From Caulobacter sp. (GTDB taxonomy: Bacteria; Pseudomonadota; Alphaproteobacteria; Caulobacterales; Caulobacteraceae): 5,816 nt of DNA. The stretch is taken from positions 1 through 5,816 of the forward strand of contig JACMOF010000403.1 of assembly GCA_014378155.1 (NCBI GenBank), read 5' to 3'. The first letter of the stretch is position 1. The number at the start of each line of letters is the position of its first letter. Below, piece after piece: positions 1 to 5,816 of the stretch. A model generated the notes under the pieces. That model was not told the origin of the DNA. It did no database searches and saw only the letters and a program-made list of their open reading frames with translations. The position numbers and the translations under genes were made by a program.

Positions 1-842
1 ACACCCTGGCGACGATGACAGTCTGCGATCCCGAGGAGGGAATGCACAGCCTGTTCGCTGGCGTCATGCCCAGCCAGGTGATCGCCGATTTGCCGGTGGA
101 CGCCGCCTCCGAAGCCGTCCTCGACGCCCTGCTGGCCCAGCGGAGCGGGGACATCGCCGCCATCCTGACCGAGCCGCTGGTCCAGGGCGCGGGCGGCATG
201 CTGTTCCACGACCCCGAAGTGCTGCGCCGCCTGCGCCGCCTGGCCGACAAGCATGGCGTGCTGCTGATCTTCGACGAGATCTTCACTGGCTTTGGCCGCA
301 CGGGAGAGCTCTTCGCCATGCAGGCAGCGGGGATCGAGCCGGACATCGTCACCCTGTCCAAGGCCTTGACCGGCGGGACCCTGCCGCTGTCGGTGGCTAT
401 CGCTTCGACCAAGGTGTTCGAGGCCTTCTGGTCCGACGACCCCGGCGCCGCCCTGATGCACGGGCCGACCTATATGGGCAACGCCCTGGCCTGCGCCGCC
501 GCCAACGCCTCGCTCGACCTGTTCGAGGACGGCGCCTGGCGGGCCGACGTCGCGCGGGTGTCGGCGGCGCTCGTGGCGGGCCTGGAACCCTGCCGGAGCG
601 CACCGGGCGTGGCTGACGTGCGGGTGCTGGGCGCAATCGGCGTGGTGGAGTTCGACCAGCCGGTGGCGGTCGGCGTTCTGTGCGAGGCCTTCGCCGCCGA
701 GGGGGCGTGGATTCGGCCGATGGGAAAGGTCATCTATCTGACCCCGGCCTTCACAACGCCCGATGCCGACCTGGCGCTCCTCACCGCAGCAATCCGCAAG
801 GTCGTCGGCGCCGGCGGGGTTGAAGGAAGCGGCGGGGTCTGA
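1..842 (+). CDS. bioA: Adenosylmethionine-8-amino-7-oxononanoate aminotransferase, 3' part (5' end outside window)
   Basis: PLP-dependent class III aminotransferase of biotin synthesis. It moves the amino group of S-adenosylmethionine to 7-keto-8-aminopelargonate to give 7,8-diaminopelargonate in the cytoplasm. The frame is open to the left edge (codons from base 3, reading T-L-A-T before the first Met at 15), so the Met at 15 is internal: by comparison with E. coli BioA about 155-160 N-terminal residues are missing. Counting from that Met, visible motifs are VCDPEEGMHSLFAG (3-16), FDEIFTGFGRTG with the cofactor-binding Asp87, TLSKALTGG with the Schiff-base Lys116 (AAG at 360-362), HGPTYMGNALACAAANASL (149-167), DVRVLGAIGVVE (201-212) and AWIRPMGKVIYL with Arg234, the counterpart of the substrate carboxylate-binding Arg391 of E. 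coli. These distinguish BioA from other class III aminotransferases. The last residues are a Gly-rich tail. It is probably co-transcribed with the permease 13 bases downstream. Confidence 0.96.
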   Translation, partial: TLATMTVCDPEEGMHSLFAGVMPSQVIADLPVDAASEAVLDALLAQRSGDIAAILTEPLVQGAGGMLFHDPEVLRRLRRLADKHGVLLIFDEIFTGFGRTGELFAMQAAGIEPDIVTLSKALTGGTLPLSVAIASTKVFEAFWSDDPGAALMHGPTYMGNALACAAANASLDLFEDGAWRADVARVSAALVAGLEPCRSAPGVADVRVLGAIGVVEFDQPVAVGVLCEAFAAEGAWIRPMGKVIYLTPAFTTPDADLALLTAAIRKVVGAGGVEGSGGV

Positions 843-855
843 TCCAAGCGGCGCC

Positions 856-1764
856 ATGTCCTCCACCAGCCCCCAGAGCGGACCTCTTAGCGGCCTCGAG
901 CGCCTGGCGATCCTGGCCATCATCCTGGTCTGGGGCCTGAACAACTGCGCCGCCAAGGTGGCGACGGCGGAGCTTCCGCCGATGATGGTCGGCGCGCTGC
1001 GGTTTGGCCTGGCCCTGGCCTTCCTGTTTCCGTTCCTCAAGCCGCCGTTCCCGTGGTCCCGGCGGCTGGTGGCGATCTGCCTGCTGTCGGGACCAATCCA
1101 TTTCGGCCTGATCTACATCGCCTTCGGCATGGCCAAGTCGCTGAGCCCACTGGTGGTCGCCACCCAACTGTGGATCCCATTCACGGCGCTGTTCGCCTGG
1201 AGGATGCTGGGCGAGCGCATGAAGCCGTTGGCGATCGCCGGCCTCGTCGTGGCCTTCGGCGGGGTGGCCTGGATGAGCCTGGACCCGCACGGCGCCGCCG
1301 ACCTGCCGGCCATCGGCCTGTCCATTATCACCAGCGCCTGCTGGGCCTTGGCCACGGTGCTGGTGCGCCAGACCCCCGGCGCGCCGCCGCTGAAGGTCCA
1401 GGCCCTGACCGCCGCCATCGCCGCGCCGGTGCTGCTGGCGCTGTCGTTCGGCTTCGAGCCCCATGTGGTGGAACGCGTCCAAGCCGCGACGCCCATCGCC
1501 TGGGCCTGCGTGGCCTTCGCCGGCGTCGTCTCGACCATCGGGGCCAGCGCCCTGCTGTTCTGGCTGGTCCAGCGCCGCGAGGCCGGGCGGGTGACGCCCT
1601 ATTTCCTGCTGACGCCCTTGGTGTCGTGCACCATCGGCGTGGCGTTCATGGGCGACAGGCTGACGCCTCAGTTGGTGATCGGGGCCGCCGCGACCATGGC
1701 CGGCGTGGCGCTGGTGGCCCTGACAGCGAAGAAGGTGGTCCCGGCCGAGGGCGAGGCGACCTAG
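856..1764 (+). CDS. EamA/DMT-superfamily permease, 10 TM
   Basis: Inner-membrane transporter of the drug/metabolite superfamily, 302 aa, near the usual ~300 aa. Hydrophobicity by eye gives ten helices at about 16-36, 42-61, 70-91, 97-116, 124-141, 150-170, 182-199, 212-236, 246-265 and 271-290. They form two EamA repeats of five. Each repeat carries the family signature before its last helix: MLGERMKPLAIAGLVVAFGG (117-136) and FMGDRLTPQLVIGAAATMAG (264-283), where the second has Asp for the usual Glu. I chose ATG 856, 13 bases after the bioA stop; an in-frame ATG at 763 would add 31 polar residues read from inside bioA and lacks family character. No strong Shine-Dalgarno precedes 856, which fits translational coupling to bioA. 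The substrate cannot be read from sequence. DMT proteins export or import amino acids, carboxylates and nucleoside-like molecules; the E. coli biotin transporter YigM and a rickettsial S-adenosylmethionine transporter belong to this superfamily, so a biotin-related role is possible but inferred only from position. Confidence 0.9.
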   Translation: MSSTSPQSGPLSGLERLAILAIILVWGLNNCAAKVATAELPPMMVGALRFGLALAFLFPFLKPPFPWSRRLVAICLLSGPIHFGLIYIAFGMAKSLSPLVVATQLWIPFTALFAWRMLGERMKPLAIAGLVVAFGGVAWMSLDPHGAADLPAIGLSIITSACWALATVLVRQTPGAPPLKVQALTAAIAAPVLLALSFGFEPHVVERVQAATPIAWACVAFAGVVSTIGASALLFWLVQRREAGRVTPYFLLTPLVSCTIGVAFMGDRLTPQLVIGAAATMAGVALVALTAKKVVPAEGEAT

Positions 1765-1782
1765 CAGCGCCGTGGAAGCGGA

Positions 1783-1810
1783 CGGGGACGCGCGCCTGCG
1801 CGCGTCCCCG
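1783..1810. terminator. GC-rich hairpin between convergent genes, probable bidirectional terminator
   Basis: A perfect 12-bp inverted repeat (CGGGGACGCGCG at 1783-1794 and its complement at 1799-1810) closes on the four-base loop CCTG. It lies 18 bases after the permease stop and 12 bases beyond the sodC stop, so it would form in both transcripts. Neither side has a good U tract (ATCCCGTTAG on the plus side, TCCGCTTCC on the minus side). It is therefore a non-canonical or Rho-assisted terminator, or a 3'-end stabiliser, rather than a textbook intrinsic one. Confidence 0.7.
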
Positions 1811-1822
1811 ATCCCGTTAGCC

Positions 1823-2347
1823 CTACTTCACCACCCCGCACGCCACCCGCGCCCCGGCCCCGCCGATCGGCTGGGTCTTGTAGTCGTCCGGGCTGGCGTG
1901 GACGACGATGGACGAGCCGTCGGCGTCGAGCAGGGCCGGGCGGCCGCCGGCGCCGTTCAGCGACACCAGCGGCGAGAACAGCTCGGCGGTCGCCGAGCCG
2001 TCGGCCGTTGCGAACAGGTTGGGCAGGTCGCCGTTGTCGTTGCCGGCGGGGTTCAGCAGGCCGTGAACCACGGCGGTGGTCGTGTGGACATGAGCGCCGG
2101 CCGACTTGAAGTCGGGCGTCCCGCAGTCGCCCTTCTCGTGGAAGTGCAGGCCGTGCCAGCCCGGCGTCAGGCCCTTGGCCTCGATGCGCAGCAGCACGCC
2201 GTGCGGGGCCTCGGTCAGGGTGGCGGTTCCGAGCGTCTTGCCGTCGGCGCCCTTCAGCTCGGCGGTGGCGGCCTGAGCGATGGAAGCATGGGCCGCAGTC
2301 GCGGCGGCGATCAGGCCGAACGACAGGGCGAGGGCGGTCAAACGCAT
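1823..2347 (-). CDS. sodC: Periplasmic Cu/Zn superoxide dismutase
   Basis: Converts superoxide to hydrogen peroxide and oxygen in the periplasm; 174 aa, the usual bacterial SodC length. Residues 1-26 are a Sec signal peptide: Arg2, a hydrophobic core to about 19, and possible cleavage after AHA (21) or AQA (26). The mature part has copper ligands His68 and His70 (GLHFHEKGDCGTPDFKSAG), bridging His86, His150 (SIVVHASPDDY), active-site Arg167 (GGAGARVACG), and Cys75/Cys170 for the conserved disulfide. Zinc ligands seen are His86, His95 (VVHGLLNP) and Asp107 (GDLPN). The position normally His in the PHxGDLPN stretch is Asp104 (GAC, complement of 2036-2038), and the usual GGHFNP is GAHVHT. I recall a similar site in Caulobacter SodC. 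The start is fixed by the signal peptide and an AGGAG six bases upstream. The same frame stays open far upstream, antisense to gyrA, which is not coding and could mislead an automatic start call. Confidence 0.96.
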   Translation of the reverse strand: MRLTALALSFGLIAAATAAHASIAQAATAELKGADGKTLGTATLTEAPHGVLLRIEAKGLTPGWHGLHFHEKGDCGTPDFKSAGAHVHTTTAVVHGLLNPAGNDNGDLPNLFATADGSATAELFSPLVSLNGAGGRPALLDADGSSIVVHASPDDYKTQPIGGAGARVACGVVK

Positions 2348-2353
2348 GGGAAA

Positions 2354-2360
2354 CTCCTGG
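2354..2360 (-). promoter_or_regulatory. sodC ribosome binding site
   Basis: On the minus strand CCAGGAG lies six bases before the ATG at 2347. This good Shine-Dalgarno match decides the sodC start within a frame that is open for a further ~980 codons upstream. Confidence 0.8.
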
Positions 2361-2426
2361 AAAGGACCCAAGGGACATGGGGGCTGGGGCCGCGAAGGTG
2401 GCGTCTTGATGATGGGAATGCTAACT

Positions 2427-2458
2427 GTTTCTGACGGTTCCGTGTTCGATTCTGACGG
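2427..2458. repeat. 11-bp direct repeat in the gyrA/sodC promoter region
   Basis: GTTTCTGACGG (2427-2437) and GATTCTGACGG (2448-2458) match at 10 of 11 bases, with starts 21 bp apart, so both copies would face the same side of the helix. Just 3' of the first copy the arms ACGG/CCGT (2434-2443) form a short inverted repeat around TT. The arrangement is what a tandem operator would look like, but I do not recognise a known regulator site. Confidence 0.5.
2448..2452. promoter_or_regulatory. GANTC site (CcrM-type methylation) upstream of gyrA
   Basis: GATTC begins 23 bases before the gyrA start, inside the second promoter-region repeat. It is the only intergenic GANTC of six in the window; the others are at 710, 2785, 3389, 4643 and 5322. 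In Caulobacter, GANTC is methylated by CcrM, and promoters with such sites are often controlled by GcrA in step with replication. The role here is inferred from position and from the presumed host. Confidence 0.4.
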
Positions 2459-2470
2459 CGAAAAATCCCC

Positions 2471-5239
2471 TTGAGCGATGATCAAAACACTATCCCCGGC
2501 GCACCGGCTTCTCCGGCTGCCCGTGGGGACGTAATTCCCATCAATATCGAGGACGAACTGCGCCGTTCGTATCTCGACTATGCGATGAGCGTGATCGTCA
2601 GCCGCGCCCTGCCGGACGCGCGCGATGGCCTCAAGCCGGTTCACCGCCGCGTTCTGTTCTCGATGCACGAGCAGGGCCAGACGCCCGAGCGTTCGTACGT
2701 GAAATCGGCCCGCGTGGTCGGCGACGTGATGGGCAAGTATCACCCGCACGGCGACGCCTCGATCTACTTCACCCTCGTCCGCATGACTCAGTCGTTCTCG
2801 ATGGGCCTGGTGCTGATCGACGGCCAGGGCAACTTCGGTTCGGTCGACGGCGATATGCCAGCGGCCATGCGCTACACCGAGTGCCGCATGGCGCCGCCGG
2901 CCATGTCGCTGCTGGCCGACCTCGACAAGAACACGGTCGACTTCCAGGACAATTACGACGGCAAGGAGCAGGAACCCGTCGTCCTGCCGTCGCGGATCCC
3001 CAACCTGCTGGTCAACGGCGCGGGCGGCATCGCCGTCGGCATGGCCACCAATATCCCGCCCCATAATCTGGGCGAGATCATCGACGCCTGCCTGCTGATG
3101 GTCGACGATCCCAACGTCACCACCGACCAACTGCTCGACATCGTTCCCGGCCCCGATTTCCCGACCGGCGGCGAGATCATCGGCCGGGCCGGTCCGCGCC
3201 AGGCGCTGCTGACCGGCCGCGGCTCGGTGATCATGCGCGGCCTGGCCACCGTGGAAGAGATCCGCGCCGGCCGTGAAGCCATCATCATCACGGCCATCCC
3301 CTACCAGGTGAACAAGGCCAATCTGGTCGAGTACATCGCCGAAATGGTGCGCGACAAGCGCATCGAGGGCGTGTCGGACATCCGCGACGAGTCCAATCGC
3401 GACGGCATGCGCATCGTCGTCGAGCTGAAGCGCGACGCCTCGGGCGAGGTGATCCTCAACCAGCTCTACCGCTTCACGGCGCTGCAGAGCTCGTTCGGCG
3501 TCAACATGCTGGCCCTGAACAGGGGGCGGCCCTCGCAGATGGGCTTGCGCGAACTGATCGAGATCTTCGTCAATTTCCGCGAAGAGGTCGTGGTTCGCCG
3601 CACCAAGTTCGAGCTGGGCAAGGCGCGCGATCGCGGCCACGTGTTGGTGGGCCTGACCATCGCCGTCGCCAATATCGACGAGTTCATCCACATCATCCGC
3701 TCGTCCAAGGATCCGACCGAGGCGCGCGAGCGCCTGGTGGCCAAGGCCTGGCCAGCCGGAGACATGCTGCCGCTGGTCGAGTTGATCGCCGACCCGCGCA
3801 CCCTGCAGGACGAGGGCGGCCTGATCCGCCTGACCGACGAGCAGGCCCGCGCCATCCTGGCCCTGACCCTGTCTCGCCTGACGGGCCGCGGCCGTGACGA
3901 GATCGGCGCCGAGGCCGCCACCCTGTCCGAAGCCATTCGGGACTACCTGGACCTGCTGTCGGACCGAGCCAACATCATGGCCGTGGTCCGCGAGGAACTG
4001 GTCGAGGTGCGCGAAAAGTTCGCCATCCCGCGCCGTTGCGTGATCGTCGACGGCGACGCCGACGTGGAGGACGAAGACCTGATCGTCCGCGAGGACATGG
4101 TCATCACCGTCACCCTGGGCGGCTACGTCAAGCGCACGCCTCTGGCCGCCTATCGCACCCAGCATCGCGGCGGCAAGGGCAAGTCGGGCATGGCCACCAA
4201 GACCGAGGACGCGGTCACCCGCGTGTTCTCGGCCTCGACCCATTCGCCGCTGCTGTTCTTCACCTCGGGCGGTAAGGTCTACAAGATGAAGGTCTGGCGC
4301 CTGCCGCAGGGCGTCGCCAACAGCCGTGGCAAGGCCTTCGTCAACCTGCTGCCGATCGAGCCAGGCGAGACGATCACCTCGATCCTGACCCTGCCCGAGG
4401 ACGAGGCCACCTGGGACGGCCTGGACGTGATGTTCGCCACCCGCTCGGGCAGCGTGCGTCGCAACAAGCTCAGCGACTTCGTCGACGTTCGCCGCAACGG
4501 CAAGATCGCCATGAAGCTCGATGAAGGCGACGGCACCATTGGCGTGGCCGTCTGCGACAGCAGCAAGGACATCCTGCTCAACACCGCCGCCGGTCGCTGC
4601 ATCCGCTTCTCGACCGACGAGGTGCGGGTGTTCGCAAGCCGCGACTCCACGGGCGTGCGCGGCGTGCGCCTGGCCAAGGACGACAGCGTCATCTCGATGA
4701 GCGTGCTGCGCAATGTCGACGCCACCCCGGCCGAGCGCGCCGCCTATCTCAAGCACCAGCGCGCCATGGCCCGGGCCATGGGCGAGGAGGGCGAAGACGC
4801 CCCGGCGGCGGCTGAAGAGAGCGAAGAAGACGTCGGCGAGGCCAGCCTGACCCCCGAACGCATCGCCGAATTGGGCGCGGCCGAGGAAATCCTGCTGACC
4901 ATCTCCAGCGAAGGCTTCGGCAAGCGCACCAGCGCCTATGACTATCGCCGAACCGGTCGCGGCGGCCAGGGCCTGACGGCCCAGGACCTGTCCAAGCGCG
5001 GCGGCAAGCTGGTGGGCTCGTTCCCGGTTGACGAGACCGACCAGGTCCTGTTGGTCACCGACGCCGGCCAGCTGATCCGCGTGAAGGTTTCGCAAATTCG
5101 GGTTGCGGCGCGGAATACTCAAGGCGTAACCATCTTCCGCACGGCGAAGGATGAGCACGTCGTCAGCGTCGAGCGCCTGGCCGAAACCGGCGACGACGAT
5201 GTGACGGGCGACGAAAACGCGACGGACCAGATCTCGTAG
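2471..5239 (+). CDS. gyrA: DNA gyrase subunit A
   Basis: Breakage-reunion subunit of the GyrA2B2 type II topoisomerase that adds negative supercoils using ATP; 922 aa, longer than E. coli GyrA (875). The N-terminal catalytic part begins near [20 protein letters not shown] (26-45) and has the DNA-cleaving Tyr135 with Arg134 (AAMRYTE). The quinolone region reads [15 protein letters not shown] (91-105), with Ala96 and Phe100 at E. coli positions Ser83 and Asp87. The C-terminal wrapping domain (from about 520) carries the GyrA-box QHRGGKG (564-570), which marks gyrase rather than ParC, and a degenerate RGGQG (829-833). Residues about 747-804 are an insertion with a Glu/Asp-rich run (771-790); the C-terminal tail is also acidic. 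The start is TTG 2471: an in-frame TGA at 2453-2455 leaves no ATG or GTG, and the next Met is residue 39, inside the conserved domain. No clear Shine-Dalgarno precedes it. GyrB is not in the window. Possibly co-transcribed with coaD. Confidence 0.98.
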   Translation: MSDDQNTIPGAPASPAARGDVIPINIEDELRRSYLDYAMSVIVSRALPDARDGLKPVHRRVLFSMHEQGQTPERSYVKSARVVGDVMGKYHPHGDASIYFTLVRMTQSFSMGLVLIDGQGNFGSVDGDMPAAMRYTECRMAPPAMSLLADLDKNTVDFQDNYDGKEQEPVVLPSRIPNLLVNGAGGIAVGMATNIPPHNLGEIIDACLLMVDDPNVTTDQLLDIVPGPDFPTGGEIIGRAGPRQALLTGRGSVIMRGLATVEEIRAGREAIIITAIPYQVNKANLVEYIAEMVRDKRIEGVSDIRDESNRDGMRIVVELKRDASGEVILNQLYRFTALQSSFGVNMLALNRGRPSQMGLRELIEIFVNFREEVVVRRTKFELGKARDRGHVLVGLTIAVANIDEFIHIIRSSKDPTEARERLVAKAWPAGDMLPLVELIADPRTLQDEGGLIRLTDEQARAILALTLSRLTGRGRDEIGAEAATLSEAIRDYLDLLSDRANIMAVVREELVEVREKFAIPRRCVIVDGDADVEDEDLIVREDMVITVTLGGYVKRTPLAAYRTQHRGGKGKSGMATKTEDAVTRVFSASTHSPLLFFTSGGKVYKMKVWRLPQGVANSRGKAFVNLLPIEPGETITSILTLPEDEATWDGLDVMFATRSGSVRRNKLSDFVDVRRNGKIAMKLDEGDGTIGVAVCDSSKDILLNTAAGRCIRFSTDEVRVFASRDSTGVRGVRLAKDDSVISMSVLRNVDATPAERAAYLKHQRAMARAMGEEGEDAPAAAEESEEDVGEASLTPERIAELGAAEEILLTISSEGFGKRTSAYDYRRTGRGGQGLTAQDLSKRGGKLVGSFPVDETDQVLLVTDAGQLIRVKVSQIRVAARNTQGVTIFRTAKDEHVVSVERLAETGDDDVTGDENATDQIS

Positions 5240-5272
5240 CGCGCAGAGGCGGGCCGATGGTCCTGAGGGCAG

Positions 5273-5293
5273 GGGCCAACGGGCCAAAGGCCC
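5273..5293 (+). repeat. Short direct repeat and small hairpin between gyrA and coaD
   Basis: GGGCCAA occurs at 5273-5279 and 5281-5287. The second copy starts a perfect small hairpin, GGGCC-AAA-GGCCC (5281-5293), ending 18 bases before the coaD ATG. The first copy could pair with the same right arm instead. It has no U tract and is too weak for a terminator, so read-through from gyrA to coaD is plausible. It could equally be chance in GC-rich spacer. Confidence 0.3.
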
Positions 5294-5301
5294 AGAAGGT
5301 T

Positions 5302-5306
5302 AGGGG
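5302..5306 (+). promoter_or_regulatory. coaD ribosome binding site
   Basis: AGGGG followed by AAAGT lies five bases before the ATG at 5312. It is a fair Shine-Dalgarno match that supports this start, together with the MRIGLYPGTFDP N-terminus expected for the family. Confidence 0.6.
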
Positions 5307-5311
5307 AAAGT

Positions 5312-5800
5312 ATGCGGATCGGACTCTATCCGGGCACCTTCGACCCGGTCACCAACGGCCATCTCGACATCATTGGTCGGGCGGTCAAGCTGGTCGACAA
5401 GCTGGTGATCGGCGTGGCGGTGAACATCGGCAAGGGGCCGCTGTTTTCCCTCGAAGAACGGGTCGCCACGCTGGAGCGCGAAACCGCGCACCTGACGCGT
5501 ATCGCGCAGATCGAGGTTCGGCCGTTCGACACCCTGCTGATGTATTTCGCCCGTGAGGTCGGGGCCCAGATGATCGTGCGGGGCCTGCGGGCCGTGGCCG
5601 ACTTCGAATACGAATTCCAGATGACGGCGATGAACCAGCAGCTCGATCGCGAGATCGAGACCGTGTTCCTGATGGCCGACCCGCGCCATCAGGCCATCGC
5701 CTCGCGCCTGGTCAAAGAGATCGCGGCCCTGGGCGGCGACGTGCACAAGTTCGTCCCGCCGGGCGTGGCCGAGCAACTGTTGGCGAAGCTGGCGAAATAG
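5312..5800 (+). CDS. coaD: Phosphopantetheine adenylyltransferase
   Basis: Fourth step of coenzyme A synthesis: transfers AMP from ATP to 4'-phosphopantetheine, giving dephospho-CoA and pyrophosphate, in the cytoplasm. The protein is 162 aa, the normal length (E. coli 159), and complete. It is a nucleotidyltransferase of the HIGH superfamily: YPGTFDPVTNGHLDII (6-21) holds Thr9 and His17 of the nucleotide-binding motif. Lys41 (NIGKGPLFSLEERV) matches the substrate-contacting Lys42 of E. coli, and IVRGLRAVADFEYEFQM (88-104) carries the conserved Arg90 and the acidic loop. The ISSSLVKE-type motif appears as IASRLVKEIA (129-138). Nothing is missing or disrupted. It follows gyrA by 72 bases on the same strand with no convincing terminator, so shared transcription is likely, though the two functions are unrelated. 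Confidence 0.98.
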   Translation: MRIGLYPGTFDPVTNGHLDIIGRAVKLVDKLVIGVAVNIGKGPLFSLEERVATLERETAHLTRIAQIEVRPFDTLLMYFAREVGAQMIVRGLRAVADFEYEFQMTAMNQQLDREIETVFLMADPRHQAIASRLVKEIAALGGDVHKFVPPGVAEQLLAKLAK

Positions 5801-5816
5801 GGCGGCGGGGCGTCTG

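Larger units (their letters stand above)
2348..2470. promoter_or_regulatory. Divergent sodC/gyrA promoter region
   Basis: The 123 bases between the divergent starts of sodC and gyrA must hold the promoters of both unless gyrA is also read from farther upstream. The right half (about 2402-2470) is visibly more AT-rich than the genes around it. I could not place a convincing Caulobacter housekeeping promoter (TTGACG-type -35 and GCTA-type -10): TTGATG at 2406-2411 and GCTAACTG at 2420-2427 each fit partly but lie too close together, and CTGACGG at 2431 and 2452 fits the -35 without a matching -10. No CtrA (TTAA-N7-TTAA) or DnaA box is visible. Confidence 0.6.
2409..2474 (+). other. Possible 21-codon leader frame overlapping the gyrA start
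   Basis: A short frame ([21 protein letters not shown], 21 aa) starts at ATG 2409, seven bases after the Shine-Dalgarno-like GAAGGTGG (2394-2401). Its TGA (2472-2474) overlaps the gyrA TTG as TTGA, the geometry of translational coupling. gyrA has no good ribosome site of its own, which makes coupling attractive. Against it, the third codon positions are about half AT, unlike the real genes here, and any TTG start followed by A contains such a TGA. It could be chance, and the whole region may instead be promoter. Confidence 0.25.

Noticed and set aside
763..855. Upstream ATG 763 as the start of the permease
   Set aside because: It would overlap bioA by 80 bases and add 31 polar residues that are merely bioA read in another frame. 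ATG 856 gives a normal family N-terminus.
1053..1820. Other long frames overlapping the permease, sodC and coaD genes on both strands
   Set aside because: They are Arg/Pro/Gly- or Ser/Arg-rich translations typical of alternative frames in GC-rich DNA, and the genes they overlap are confidently identified.
2406..2427. Housekeeping sigma promoter for gyrA from TTGATG and GCTAACTG
   Set aside because: Both elements match only partly and are separated by about 8 bases, shorter than the 10-14 expected.
2437..2452. LexA-like SOS box (GTTC-N7-GTTC, the alphaproteobacterial form) near gyrA
   Set aside because: GTTC occurs at 2437 and 2444, but the gap is three bases, and the position where the second half should be reads GATT. 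The spacing does not fit.
2348..5287. A frame antisense to gyrA that stays open for about 980 codons and runs in frame into sodC
   Set aside because: The translation has no domain character and is the low-complexity Ala/Asp/His/Leu/Val-rich product expected when a strongly GC3-biased gene is read on the opposite strand. The true sodC start has a signal peptide and a Shine-Dalgarno sequence. It matters only as a trap for automatic start calling.
5281..5293. Intrinsic terminator after gyrA
   Set aside because: The stem is only five base pairs with a three-base loop and is followed by AGAAGG rather than a U tract.
5322..5326. GANTC site (GACTC) at the start of coaD
   Set aside because: It lies within codons 4-6 of the gene, and four other GANTC sites in the window are also inside genes, so nothing sets it apart as regulatory.

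Overview
The window is GC-rich, tightly packed chromosomal DNA, and every open gene is strongly biased to G or C at third codon positions. The protein sequences point to an alphaproteobacterium, most likely Caulobacter or a close relative. The indicators are a GyrA with an alphaproteobacterial-type C-terminal insertion, a periplasmic Cu/Zn superoxide dismutase beside it, and a gyrA-coaD pair; I recall this neighbourhood from Caulobacter but cannot check it here.

Layout, left to right. At 1-842 (+) is the 3' part of bioA, whose PLP aminotransferase makes 7,8-diaminopelargonate for biotin. Thirteen bases later, at 856-1764 (+), is a ten-helix EamA/DMT-type permease, probably in the same transcript. 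At 1823-2347 (-) is sodC, convergent with the permease; a perfect 12-bp GC hairpin (1783-1810) sits between their stop codons and could end both transcripts. A 123-base divergent promoter region (2348-2470) separates sodC from gyrA (2471-5239, +). After 72 more bases comes coaD (5312-5800, +), for phosphopantetheine adenylyltransferase. The last 16 bases hold nothing I can recognise.

The genes are housekeeping functions from separate pathways: biotin synthesis with a possible linked transporter, periplasmic superoxide defence, DNA supercoiling and coenzyme A synthesis. I see no mobile element, CRISPR array, tRNA or rRNA, and no candidate for an entirely new system.

The points worth a second look are within known genes. 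GyrA has Ala and Phe at the two main quinolone-resistance positions (E. coli Ser83 and Asp87). gyrA starts with TTG, has no clear Shine-Dalgarno sequence, and lies directly behind a possible 21-codon leader frame that ends in a TTGA overlap. The gyrA/sodC promoter region carries an 11-bp direct repeat at 21-bp spacing, and one copy includes a GANTC (CcrM-type) methylation site. SodC has Asp where the family has its third zinc-ligand His. A DMT-family permease directly follows bioA.
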